From contig JBCBJZ010000004.1 in assembly GCA_038522635.1 (NCBI GenBank), positions 1 to 52,730 on the forward strand: a stretch of 52,730 bases of DNA. The letters are read 5' to 3'. Positions within the stretch are counted from its first letter, which is position 1. Each line of letters begins with the position of its first letter. The stretch is from JBCBJZ01 sp038522635 (lineage in GTDB: Bacteria > Pseudomonadota > Alphaproteobacteria > Rhizobiales > Hyphomicrobiaceae). Below, one piece after another: positions 1-8,053 of the stretch. The translations under genes and the position numbers were made by a program. The notes under the pieces were generated by a model, which was given only the letters and a program-made list of their open reading frames with translations, did not search any database and was not told the DNA's origin.

Positions 1-105
1 CACTTCCGCGCCGTTGCGACGCGCTACGACAAGCACGACGGCAACTATCTCGCCCTCGTCAAACTTGCCGCCGCACGTATCTGGATGCGCTTTATGAGTC
101 GGTGA
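1..105 (+). CDS. IS5-family transposase, C-terminal fragment cut by window edge
   Basis: Frame 1 is open from the first base and reads 34 residues to a TGA at 103-105. The peptide contains the pattern RAVATRYDKHDGNYLALVKL followed by AARIWMRF, which matches the C-terminal tail of IS5-type DDE transposases (usual form: R-ATRYDK---NFLA-VQLA--RIWLR). The rest of the element lies left of the window, so it cannot be said whether the transposase is intact. It sits only 1 bp from the stop of the BioF-like gene on the opposite strand, and no terminal inverted repeat is obvious between the two genes. The call rests on motif recall from a short peptide. Confidence 0.7.
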   Translation, partial: HFRAVATRYDKHDGNYLALVKLAAARIWMRFMSR

Positions 106-106
106 C

Positions 107-1618
107 CTAGGCACCCCTCACGGCGGTCCCGATAAGAGGCGACAGCGCGCGGCAGAGCTCCGCCAGATCGTCATCGTCATGCGCGCAGGTCAGCGTCAGC
201 GTCAACCGCGCCATCGTATTCGGGCTCGGATCATCCAACGCTGTCGGTGCCCAGATGCCACCGCGTGCAAGATCATCGCTCAGCGCGGCCAGCGTGGCTT
301 CACCGCCCGCGAACAGTGGATAGATGTGCGAGGCCTGGATACCGATGCTGTCGTTGGCATCGGTCGCGTCGCGCGTCGCGCTGCCCGTATCAGCGGGCAG
401 GCCAAGCGCCTTCAACTGCAGCGCCAGCCCCTGAGCCTTTTGCTGCAAATGCGCACGCTCGCGCGCCATCCGCGGGATCAACTCGATCATCGCATCGAGC
501 GCGCCGAACAGGGCTGACGCCTGCGCCGGCTGACCGAGCAACGCACGCGCCCGGCGTGCCGCATAGGTGATGAGGGGGCTCGCCCCCACCGCGAAACTCG
601 CCGGCGTTCCAAGCGTCCCCGCGCAAGACGCGATCACCAGATCGGCATCCGCACCCACGCCGCGTCCCGCTTCACCCGTGACGCCCATGCCGTGCGTGTC
701 ATCGATGATCAGCAACGCGAGATAGTCCTGCGCAACAGCCTTCAGACGTGCAGCGTCACACACCGCGCCCGTGTTGGCGAACACGCCCTCGCTGAGGATG
801 TAGCGCGCCGTGGTCGCATGGCGATCCGCGTGAAGGCGCTGTGCGAGATCATCGGCATCGCCATGCCGGTAAAGCTGCGGTTCAAGGCCCAGATGGCTCA
901 GGCTCGCGCGCAAGCCTGCGTGGCAGGCTTCATCGGCGTAAATCAAAGGGCGATGACGCAACACCAGCGGATCGAGCAGCGCGGGCAACACCGCGTTGTA
1001 GATGTCGTTTGGCGCGTTGAGGATGAGACCTGCCGCGTGGCCAATGAACTGCGCCAATTTGCGCTCAACCCGCTCGTAGGTGCGCAGTTGTTCGTCGTAA
1101 AGGTGGACCGCACAGCTTTCGCTGGACCAGCGCGCGCCCCAGGCTGCGGCCCGATCAAGCACATCGGGATGCGATGCGAGACCGAGCACATCGCCGCTTG
1201 CAAAATTGATCAACCGCCGGGCTTTGCGCGCACCCCCAAGATCAACGGCGACCGGTTGTTCGTGACCACGCGGCTGCGTTCCACCATGCCCAAGCGTCGT
1301 GAGCCGCAATGCGGCTTCAGGCTTGCGATGTGCCGCTGCGCTCGCGGGCACCGGGCCCCGGCCGTCCGCAGCTTCGGTGTCAGTACGGACGCCTGCGTGC
1401 GCGCCAAGCGCCTTTAGCCAGCGCTCATAGGGTTGCTGCGGCACCGGCGTTTGCGGATTACCCGCTCCGCGCGCGTCATCGCCGGGCTCGTCAGGCTCGT
1501 GCGGCATCTGGGGGGCTGCCATCGTGTCCTCCGCCGGTTGCGCGGCATCATCCATCGGCTGAGGCCGTGGGCATGAATGCGCCATTGTCGCCGTCTGGGC
1601 CGCCATCTGGGCCGCCAA
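107..1618 (-). CDS. 8-amino-7-oxononanoate synthase-like (alpha-oxoamine synthase fold) protein lacking the PLP lysine
   Basis: From about residue 130 the protein follows the BioF/KBL (fold-type I, alpha-oxoamine synthase) plan: an INFASGDVLGLASHPDV start of the core, a His in YADEACHAGLRAS, LSEGVFANTGA, and DDTHGMGVTG with Asp306 and His309 at the positions that hold the PLP ring. The segment that should carry the Schiff-base lysine (TFGKGFG in E. coli BioF) reads SCAGTLG here, so Gly334 replaces the lysine. The first ~110 residues are low-complexity and Pro/Ala-rich, so the true start may be further in. The family makes alpha-oxoamines from acyl-CoA and an amino acid; without the lysine, ordinary catalysis is not expected. 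It could be a pseudoenzyme or a partner subunit, as LCB1 is in serine palmitoyltransferase. No biotin genes are adjacent. Confidence 0.75.
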   Translation of the reverse strand: MAAQMAAQTATMAHSCPRPQPMDDAAQPAEDTMAAPQMPHEPDEPGDDARGAGNPQTPVPQQPYERWLKALGAHAGVRTDTEAADGRGPVPASAAAHRKPEAALRLTTLGHGGTQPRGHEQPVAVDLGGARKARRLINFASGDVLGLASHPDVLDRAAAWGARWSSESCAVHLYDEQLRTYERVERKLAQFIGHAAGLILNAPNDIYNAVLPALLDPLVLRHRPLIYADEACHAGLRASLSHLGLEPQLYRHGDADDLAQRLHADRHATTARYILSEGVFANTGAVCDAARLKAVAQDYLALLIIDDTHGMGVTGEAGRGVGADADLVIASCAGTLGTPASFAVGASPLITYAARRARALLGQPAQASALFGALDAMIELIPRMARERAHLQQKAQGLALQLKALGLPADTGSATRDATDANDSIGIQASHIYPLFAGGEATLAALSDDLARGGIWAPTALDDPSPNTMARLTLTLTCAHDDDDLAELCRALSPLIGTAVRGA

Positions 1619-1835
1619 CTGGGCCGCCTTCGCGGCTGCCTCGGTGAACGCGACGGGACGCCATCAAAACTGCGGAACTAAGGCCTTTCGTTATCGAAAC
1701 AGAAAAGCTGCTTGCGGAAAATCGGGGCGATCACACGCATACCGCGTGACACAGTGCCGGCGAGGCCTAAGCCTCAGGTTGTTGATAAGTCCGGCCCGAT
1801 GCTCTTGGTGGGCAGCGCAACAAGTCCGCGCGATC

Positions 1836-3440
1836 TCACGCTTCTTCGATCAGCGCTTCCAACGTCTCCAAGCGGTCCGCTTCCAAAGCCGGCTTATCCC
1901 ATCGGATGCGATGCACCCGGGGAAAGCGCATTGCGACCCCCGACTTATGGCGTGTGGATCGTTGGACCGCATCAAACGCCACCTCGAGCACCAACTGCTG
2001 TTCGACCGCGCGGACCGGCCCGAATCGATCAACCGTGTTGTTGCGCACGAAGCGATCGAGGTCGCGCAACTCCGCATCCGTGAAACCGGAATAGGCTTTG
2101 CCGACCGGCACCAGCTCATCAATCCCGTCATCGGTTTTGCGCCACGCGCCAAACGTGTAGTCGGAATAAAACGAGGAGCGTTTGCCCGAGCCGCGCTGCG
2201 CATACATCATCACGCAATCGAGCGTCAGCGGCGCGCGCTTCCACTTCCACCAATGACCCTTCGGCCTCCCTGCAAGGTAAGGGCTATCGCGGCGCTTCAA
2301 CATCAGCCCTTCGATGGAGGCCCCGCGCGTCTCTTCCCACAAGGTGCGCAGTTCGTCCTTCGAGGGGATGGCGATCAGCGTTGAAAGGTCCGTGTGCGCG
2401 GGCCCGTGCTCGGCGTGCCAGGCCTCAAGGCGGCGGCGGCGTTCCTCAAACGGCAACCCGCGCAGGTCTTCACGATCGAGGAACAACGCATCGTAAAGGC
2501 GCAAGTGGGCCGGGAACTCAGCCAGCATTTTGCGCGTCACAGCCTTGCGGTTCAGCCGCTGCTGCAGGTCATTGAACGGTGCGATCACGCCATCCCGCAC
2601 GATCAGCAATTCGCCATCCAGTACGGCGTGCCCTTTGAAGCCGGCGCAGGCATCGGGAAAGCCGCGCGAGATATCATCGCCCGTGCGCGAAAACAAACGC
2701 GCATCGTCATCGCCCACCGCGACCTGTACGCGAATGCCGTCCCATTTCCATTCCGCTGCGACCGTGTCGACGTCGAGCGCTTCCCAGTCGGGGTCCTCGA
2801 GCGGATGGGCAAGCATCATCGGCCGGAACACCGGCGCATCACCGGGATCGGGCCGGGGGCCGCGCCCTTCCAGCCAGGCAAACAGCTCAAGGTAGGGCGG
2901 TGCCAAACCGTGCCAGACCTCTTCGATGTCATCGACGCTGATCTCCTCAGGCCCAATCCTGGCGAGCGCGGTCTTGGCCAGACGGGCCGATACGCCTACG
3001 CGCAAGCCGCCCGTCATGAGTTTCAAAAGCGCCCAGCGCTCGTTGACGTCGAGACGGTCCAGCCAGCCCGCCATCAGATCGGGCAATTGCGCCCGTCCCG
3101 CCAGTTCAAGCGTCGCCACCACGTCGCTCAGCTTGAGGTCATCGCCAACCGGCGGCCCACCCGCCGGCGGGTCGGGCCAGACCAGCGCCACCGTCTCAGC
3201 CGTATCGCCCACATAGTCGCGCGAAAGCTGGAACAGCAGCGGGTCAAGTCGCGTCTCCATCAGTGCACCGATCGTGCGGCGCACCGGCAGCGAGACCGGC
3301 AACCCATCGGTCAGCACGGCGAGCGCATAGCCGCGGTCGGGGTCAGCAGCCTCGCGCAAATAGTCTTCGAGCAGCCGCAGTTTGGCGTTGCGGGCGGGCG
3401 TATAGACCAGCCGGTCAAGCAGCGCTGAGAAGAGCTTCAT
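1836..3440 (-). CDS. ATP-dependent DNA ligase (ligase/exonuclease repair pair)
   Basis: A protein of 534 aa. The nucleotidyltransferase active site is EWKWDGIRVQV with Lys232 as the adenylated residue, followed by LFSRTGDDISRGFPD, LDGELLI, EGLMLKRRDSPYLAGRP and WWKWKRAPLTLDCVMMY, which are ligase motifs III to V. The N-terminal ~200 residues are the helical DNA-binding domain and the C-terminus is an OB fold. It seals nicks using ATP and belongs to the bacterial ligases found beside a metallo-beta-lactamase exonuclease. The start MKLFSALLDRL was chosen because it overlaps the upstream exonuclease stop as ATGA; a longer reading frame of 34 more residues exists but has no family match. The pair probably acts in DNA end repair, separately from replicative LigA. 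Confidence 0.93.
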   Translation of the reverse strand: MKLFSALLDRLVYTPARNAKLRLLEDYLREAADPDRGYALAVLTDGLPVSLPVRRTIGALMETRLDPLLFQLSRDYVGDTAETVALVWPDPPAGGPPVGDDLKLSDVVATLELAGRAQLPDLMAGWLDRLDVNERWALLKLMTGGLRVGVSARLAKTALARIGPEEISVDDIEEVWHGLAPPYLELFAWLEGRGPRPDPGDAPVFRPMMLAHPLEDPDWEALDVDTVAAEWKWDGIRVQVAVGDDDARLFSRTGDDISRGFPDACAGFKGHAVLDGELLIVRDGVIAPFNDLQQRLNRKAVTRKMLAEFPAHLRLYDALFLDREDLRGLPFEERRRRLEAWHAEHGPAHTDLSTLIAIPSKDELRTLWEETRGASIEGLMLKRRDSPYLAGRPKGHWWKWKRAPLTLDCVMMYAQRGSGKRSSFYSDYTFGAWRKTDDGIDELVPVGKAYSGFTDAELRDLDRFVRNNTVDRFGPVRAVEQQLVLEVAFDAVQRSTRHKSGVAMRFPRVHRIRWDKPALEADRLETLEALIEEA

Positions 3441-4453
3441 TCCGCTTCGTCTTCCCGGCCGATCAACGCCAGCGCACGTCCGCGTTTGCCCATCAGCGCG
3501 ATCTGATGCACCAGCGCTTCTTCCCGCCCGTGCGTCACCCAAACTTCTTCAGCCTCGGTCTCTTCGATCGTCTTGATCAAGCCCGGCCAATCGGCGTGAT
3601 CGGAAATGATGAGCGGCAGCTCAACGCCACGTTGGCGCGCACGCCCGCGCACCCGCATCCATCCCGACGCGAACACCGTGACGGGATCGGCGAGCCGCCT
3701 CGACCATCGGTCCTGCAACGCGCTTGGCGGTGCGATCACGATCTCACCGGCCAGCTTATCGTCGGGGCGCTCAGCGACCAGTTGCAAAGGCCCAAGGTCG
3801 ACGCCGAGGTCCTCATAAAGCGTGCAAAGCTTGGCGACCGCGCCGTGCAGGTAAATCGTGCGCGCGTACCCCGCCTGCCGCAACAACGCGATCACCCGCT
3901 GCGCTTTGCCAAGCCCATAGGCACCGACGAGGTGCGTCCGTGCGGGAAACTGCCTGTACGAGGTGAGCAGCTTGGCGATCTCACGTTCCGCCGGTTCGTG
4001 ACGGAACACGGGCAAGCCGAAGGTCGCTTCGGTTACAAAGACATCGCAGGTGACGAGCGCAAACGACGCGCAGGTTGGATCGGTATCGCGCTTGTAGTCG
4101 CCCGAAACCACCGCGCGCTGGCCGCGGTAGTCCAACACAACCTGGGCGCTGCCGAGCACGTGACCGGCCGGGACGAGGCGCACGTCGACACCGCCGATGC
4201 GTTCGCTTTGGCCATAGGCCAGGGGTTCACGCACAGCCCCTGCCCCCTCACCCAGCCGCAGCGCCATGATCGCCAACGTTTCAGGCGTCGCCAGCACCGC
4301 TTGGTGGCCGGGGCGTGCGTGGTCGGCATGGCCATGGGTGATGATCGCGCGATGCACACCACCTGGGGGATCGATGAAGAAGTCACCCGGCGCGCAGAAG
4401 AGCCCACGCTGCGTCGGGTACAGCCACCGGTCGATGCCTTCCGCGCCTGCCAT
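3437..4453 (-). CDS. Ligase-associated DNA exonuclease, metallo-beta-lactamase fold
   Basis: A protein of 338 aa with the metal-binding motif THGHADHARPGH, the beta-CASP-type stretch GHVLGSAQV, SGDYKRD, and a C-terminal SDHADWPGL and VTHGREE. These fit the ligase-associated exonucleases that process DNA ends before sealing. Its stop overlaps the ligase start by 4 bp, so the two are probably translationally coupled. The start at 4453 (MAGAEGIDRWLYPTQRGL) matches the usual family N-terminus; an in-frame ATG at 4534 would add 27 Pro/Arg-rich residues. The Lhr-type helicase and PdeM-like phosphoesterase that often accompany this pair are not seen here. Confidence 0.9.
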   Translation of the reverse strand: MAGAEGIDRWLYPTQRGLFCAPGDFFIDPPGGVHRAIITHGHADHARPGHQAVLATPETLAIMALRLGEGAGAVREPLAYGQSERIGGVDVRLVPAGHVLGSAQVVLDYRGQRAVVSGDYKRDTDPTCASFALVTCDVFVTEATFGLPVFRHEPAEREIAKLLTSYRQFPARTHLVGAYGLGKAQRVIALLRQAGYARTIYLHGAVAKLCTLYEDLGVDLGPLQLVAERPDDKLAGEIVIAPPSALQDRWSRRLADPVTVFASGWMRVRGRARQRGVELPLIISDHADWPGLIKTIEETEAEEVWVTHGREEALVHQIALMGKRGRALALIGREDEAE

Positions 4454-4609
4454 CTTGGGTTCAGTGTTCCTGTTTTGCGGTGCGGCCAGCCGGATCGGTC
4501 CATCTGTCCGGGGTGGTGGTGCTCTGACGATCACTTCTAGTATTGGTTGATTTAAGTTGGAGACAATCGCGCATAAGTAGCTAAATCATTGATTGATCAT
4601 AAGTTTTTG

Positions 4610-4653
4610 TTGACGGACACCGTCCGTTGGCCTGCCCTACACGCCTAGCGTGT
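4610..4653 (+). promoter_or_regulatory. Twin 15-bp palindromes in the divergent promoter region upstream of the BcsS-like gene
   Basis: The gap between the exonuclease gene (minus) and the BcsS-like gene (plus) is visibly AT-rich at 4540-4610 and then carries two perfect palindromes, ACGGAC-acc-GTCCGT at 4613-4627 and ACACGC-cta-GCGTGT at 4639-4653, with centres 26 bp apart. A TTGACG hexamer at 4610-4615, a fair -35 match, overlaps the first. The arrangement looks like operators for a dimeric repressor such as a TetR-type protein; the regulator is not identified. Confidence 0.4.
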
Positions 4654-4707
4654 GGTGAGCGTTCGATGGTGCTGCGTTCAACAACTTGGCTCAAGTGTGC
4701 CGGTGCC

Positions 4708-5595
4708 ATGGGGCGGCGTCTGGTTGCTCGTGTTTGCGCAAGTGCCCATGCGCCTCAGCGAAGCGACAGAGCCTTTCATCATGTCATCCGACCCGCGTTG
4801 GCAAAAGCGTCAAGCCTCCTCATTGCGGCTACGATCGGGCTGGTAGCGCTCACCCCCGCGACCGCTCAACAGGCCACCTCCGCATCGCCTCTTTACGGCC
4901 CGCCGCTGATGGCCGACCTGCACCGCCAGATCATGTGGGGCGAAACCTGGTTCGGCGCCCGCTTCGATGCTGACGGCTACGCGCTCTACAGCGGTGCCAC
5001 GGTGGCGCCTTTCTCCGACATCGCAAGCCCAGGCTTGCGCCTTCGCGCAACCGGTGGGCGCACCCGCTACACCTACGAAGGCCTGCGCTTCATCAACGGC
5101 GCCAACCGCCAGCTTGCGTTTGAAGCCAACGGTTCGTTCGCCGACGCCTTGCTCGGTTACCAGGGGCGTTACGGACCGCTGACGTGGAAGCTTTTCGCCG
5201 GCTACAGCTACGTGGTCCACGAAACCGCGCCTTTTGATGTCACACACCCGCTCGCCACGCCCCAACACGGCGCCAAGGTGGTGGCGGAGGCATGGCTGAA
5301 CCTGCCGGCTGCACGTTGGCTCGCCATCGACCTTGAAGCCGCCACCATCGAGAACGCCGCAGCGCTTTCGATCCGCTTGGGTCAGAAAGTGCGCCCGACG
5401 CTCTCGTTCGGGCTGGAAGCTGGCGGCTATCTGACGCGCAGCGGGCGTGGCGGACGCCTTGCGCTCTTCGCACGCTACGCACGCGAGTGGGGCGAAGTCT
5501 CAGTTGCGGTCGGGGCTGCGGGCGAGGTCAGCGACACACTGGAGGTGGATGACGTTGCGCCCTACGTCGGCCTTTCGGTGCTGACGCGGTTTTGA
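4708..5595 (+). CDS. BcsS-like cellulose-biosynthesis-associated outer-membrane protein
   Basis: After a hydrophobic signal segment (SLLIAATIGLVALTPATAQQ) the chain alternates aromatic and polar residues like a beta-barrel and ends in phenylalanine (SVLTRF), as outer-membrane proteins do. Patterns such as YALYSGATVAPFSDI, GLRLRATGG, YQGRYGPLTWKLFAGYS and HGAKVVAEAWLNLP recall the alphaproteobacterial BcsS family found with cellulose synthase genes. No bcsA or bcsB gene is nearby, so a role in cellulose export is only inferred. The start is uncertain: ATG codons occur in frame at 4627, 4666 and 4708; 4708 is listed because it leaves the shortest region before the signal peptide. Palindromes lie just upstream. 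Confidence 0.6.
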   Translation: MGRRLVARVCASAHAPQRSDRAFHHVIRPALAKASSLLIAATIGLVALTPATAQQATSASPLYGPPLMADLHRQIMWGETWFGARFDADGYALYSGATVAPFSDIASPGLRLRATGGRTRYTYEGLRFINGANRQLAFEANGSFADALLGYQGRYGPLTWKLFAGYSYVVHETAPFDVTHPLATPQHGAKVVAEAWLNLPAARWLAIDLEAATIENAAALSIRLGQKVRPTLSFGLEAGGYLTRSGRGGRLALFARYAREWGEVSVAVGAAGEVSDTLEVDDVAPYVGLSVLTRF

Positions 5596-5721
5596 CACGG
5601 GCATAAACCCTTGCGTTGCTGCACGAATTGCGGCCCTCATGGTGCTTTACGCGGCCTGGATTTTGATCGCCAGGCCCAGCGTTAACGCCATTGCGTGCCC
5701 CAGCAAAGCAAGGTTTGCCCG

Positions 5722-6570
5722 ATGAAATCGCTCCTGGTTCCCGTCGATGACAGCGATGCCATGGCGCCCGTGTTCGACCTGGCCCTCGCCTTCGCAAAAC
5801 GCTTCAACAGCCAGATCGATGGCGTTGCCCTGCGCCCCGTGTTCACCGAAATCGTCGCGCCTGACCCGATCGTCGCGGTGCCGATCCCACCGGCCGATTG
5901 GAACGAGAGCGCGTTTCTGCAAGCCACCCGTCAGCGCTTTGAAGCCTACTTCGACGCCAAGGGTGTGCGGCGTGCACCGGCAAACCCAAAGGGCCTCAGC
6001 GATGCCCCGCAAAGCTATTGGCACCACGGCACCATGGCCGATGACGGCTTCATCGGCGCGCAGGCGCGGGTCTATGATGCGGTGGTGCTCGGTCGCCCTG
6101 TCGCGGGCGGGGCATCGCCGCGGATGAACACGCTTGAATCGGTGCTGTTTGACAGCGGTCGGCCGATCCTGATGGCGCCACCGCAAGCACCCGCGAGCCT
6201 TGGCGAACACGTGCTGATCGCTTGGAACAAGAGCACCGAGACGGCGCGTGCTGCAGCCGTCGCGCTTCCCCTGCTGGCGGCCGCGCAAAAGGTGACGGTG
6301 CTAACCGTCGAGAACGAGACGGTGACCGGACCACCGGCGAGCGCGCTTGTCCGCTATCTCGCGTTGCAAGGCATCGAAGCCGAAGAGGTGCACCGCACGC
6401 AAGGGGGCCGTAAGCCGGGCGCAACGATCCTTGCCACCGCGCACGAGCGCGGCTGCGATCTCATCGTGAAGGGCGCCTACACGACGAGCCGTTTGCGGCA
6501 GATGATTTTCGGCGGACCGACAAGCCATCTGCTGGCAGCCGCCGACATCCCGGTGTTCCTCGACGACTAA
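5722..6570 (+). CDS. Universal stress protein, two tandem UspA domains
   Basis: A protein of 282 aa starting MKSLLVPVDDSDA, the typical first beta strand of a UspA domain. The first domain covers about residues 1-150. The second begins near HVLIAWNKSTETARA and ends with LIVKGAYTTSRLRQMIFGGPTSHLLAAADIPVFL, which carries the G-2x-G-9x-G(S/T) type nucleotide-binding end. Fused Usp proteins of this size are common in alphaproteobacteria and act in general stress survival; the ligand cannot be told from sequence. The start was chosen at 5722 rather than an ATG nine codons upstream because of the domain start. Confidence 0.88.
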   Translation: MKSLLVPVDDSDAMAPVFDLALAFAKRFNSQIDGVALRPVFTEIVAPDPIVAVPIPPADWNESAFLQATRQRFEAYFDAKGVRRAPANPKGLSDAPQSYWHHGTMADDGFIGAQARVYDAVVLGRPVAGGASPRMNTLESVLFDSGRPILMAPPQAPASLGEHVLIAWNKSTETARAAAVALPLLAAAQKVTVLTVENETVTGPPASALVRYLALQGIEAEEVHRTQGGRKPGATILATAHERGCDLIVKGAYTTSRLRQMIFGGPTSHLLAAADIPVFLDD

Positions 6571-6572
6571 AT

Positions 6573-6595
6573 CGCCCGTTGCTCTAACGCCGCTT
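6573..6595. repeat. Remnant of family B repeat end
   Basis: The stretch starting CGCCCGTTGCTCTAA and continuing CGCCGCTT repeats the outer end of the 149-bp family B element and its flank at 28914-28937. Only this end is recognisable here, directly after the universal stress protein gene. It may be a deletion remnant. Confidence 0.35.
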
Positions 6596-6611
6596 ACCGC
6601 GTCCACTTCGT

Positions 6612-6710
6612 GTCGGTTCGCTTTAGCTTGAAGCGGAACCGACATCTAAGCTTTGTTTTGCCGTTCATCTTTCGCCTCATGTGAGTCCACCTGAAGCGGA
6701 TGAACTCTAG
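6612..6710 (+). repeat. Family A dispersed palindromic repeat, copy A1
   Basis: A 99-bp copy between the convergent universal stress and MFS genes. It consists of a hairpin GTCGGTTCGCTT / AAGCGGAACCGAC, a central ATCTAAG-tttgttttgccg linker, and a second palindrome GTTCATC..CGCCTCA / CCTGAAGCGGATGAAC, ending ACTCTAG. The terminal CTA, read on the minus strand, is the TAG stop of the MFS gene. Both hairpins could also act as a two-way terminator. Confidence 0.8.
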
Positions 6711-8050
6711 CTGCGCACAAGCGCGCGCTCACGCCGCAACGCTGGCACCATCAGGAACATGGCGAGCCCAAGCAGCGACGCGGTTGCCCCGAGCGCGAAC
6801 GAAGCTGTGTAGGCGCCGGTCCATTCGACCAGCAAGCCCGACAGATACGAGCCGCTCCCGGCGCCAAGCCCCAGCGCCAACGAGAGCGTACCGAAGATCG
6901 CGCCCACACTGCCGCCTGGAAACAGCAACGTCACATACGACAGGATCACCGGCCCACGCGCGCCTTGCATCAGGCCAAAACACGCGACGAACCCGTAGAC
7001 GAGCGCCAGTGTTGGGTAGGTGGCGATCGCCATCAGCAGGATGATCCCCGTGATCGACATCGCGTAGGACAGCGTCAGCGCAAGCTTGCGGCCGATCGCA
7101 TCGGCAAGCCAGCCGATGCTCAAGATGCCTACCACCGAGAGGGCGCCGGTAAAACCGAAGGCGCCGGCCGCGATCAGTGGATCAAAGCCCGCTTCCTGCA
7201 GATAGGCGACGGACTGCGGCAGCACGGCATAGGCCGAGACGGACGTGAAGAAATAGGCCGCGAACAAGCCCCAAAACCCACCGGTGCGTACGGCAGCGCT
7301 TACTTGCCATCCGCCGGCCTGCGCACGCGCACGCTGCCGCAGCGCGCGCCAGGACCGAGAGCCGCGCGACATCCGGCTGAGCGGCAACGCCATCGTGAGC
7401 GGAAACATCGCCAACGTGCCGACGCCCAGCATCATGTAGACCGTGCGCCATCCGTAGACTTGGAGCAGCGCCTGCGTCACCCACGGCACCACAAGCATGC
7501 CAAGGCCAACGGCCGCGTAGGGGATCGCCATGATGAGCCCGACCCGCCCCGTGAACCAGCGCGACAGCAGGCTTGAGGCGACCACCATACCGATGGCTGC
7601 ACCACCGAGCCCACCAAGCAACCCCACGCACAGGTAGTACTGCACAAGCGTCTCGGCGAAGCCGGCAAGCGCGTAGCCACCGCCAAGCGTGACGAGCCCG
7701 AAGCCATAGGTGAGACGGACGCCGGCGCGGTCCACCAGCTGTCCGGCAGCCGGTGCTGAGATCCCGAGCACCACCATGTAGAGCGAGTAGGCCGCCGTGA
7801 TCTCGCCGCGGCTCGCATCGAGGCCGTCCTGCACCGCCAGCAGGAAGACGGCGAACGTCTCGGTGACGCCGCGCGCGATCGTGTTCATGATCAGCGCCAA
7901 CACCACGATGGTGATGAGCAGCGTGCGCGGGCGATCATCGCTTTGCCCGGCCCCGTGCGACGATGCACCGTCGGGCAACGTTGCCGGTGCGGGCTCGGGC
8001 GCAGGTACAGGCGCGGGTTCACGTGCGGGCGCGGCCTCGCCGGACCCCAT
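6707..8050 (-). CDS. Major facilitator superfamily transporter
   Basis: A protein of 447 aa with twelve hydrophobic segments after a ~40-residue Pro/Ala-rich cytoplasmic tail. The first helix is LLITIVVLALIMNTIARG; the loop GQLVDRAGVRLTYGFG is the MFS motif between helices 2 and 3, and DAIGRKLALTL is its second-half counterpart. The pattern resembles the oxalate/formate antiporter-like and monocarboxylate MFS groups. It starts 3 bp after the DctM stop, so it is the last gene of the TRAP transporter operon and probably exports or imports a related organic acid. Its TAG stop lies inside the terminal bases of a family A repeat. Confidence 0.9.
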   Translation of the reverse strand: MGSGEAAPAREPAPVPAPEPAPATLPDGASSHGAGQSDDRPRTLLITIVVLALIMNTIARGVTETFAVFLLAVQDGLDASRGEITAAYSLYMVVLGISAPAAGQLVDRAGVRLTYGFGLVTLGGGYALAGFAETLVQYYLCVGLLGGLGGAAIGMVVASSLLSRWFTGRVGLIMAIPYAAVGLGMLVVPWVTQALLQVYGWRTVYMMLGVGTLAMFPLTMALPLSRMSRGSRSWRALRQRARAQAGGWQVSAAVRTGGFWGLFAAYFFTSVSAYAVLPQSVAYLQEAGFDPLIAAGAFGFTGALSVVGILSIGWLADAIGRKLALTLSYAMSITGIILLMAIATYPTLALVYGFVACFGLMQGARGPVILSYVTLLFPGGSVGAIFGTLSLALGLGAGSGSYLSGLLVEWTGAYTASFALGATASLLGLAMFLMVPALRRERALVRS

Positions 8051-8053
8051 CGG

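Noticed and set aside
692..1417. Long plus-strand open frame across the BioF-like gene
   Set aside because: Its translation has no recognisable motif and it lies wholly antisense to a gene with clear family motifs; long antisense frames are expected in GC-rich DNA.
2394..3428. Long plus-strand open frame opposite the DNA ligase
   Set aside because: Arg/His/Gln-rich translation with no domain pattern; the ligase on the other strand is unambiguous.
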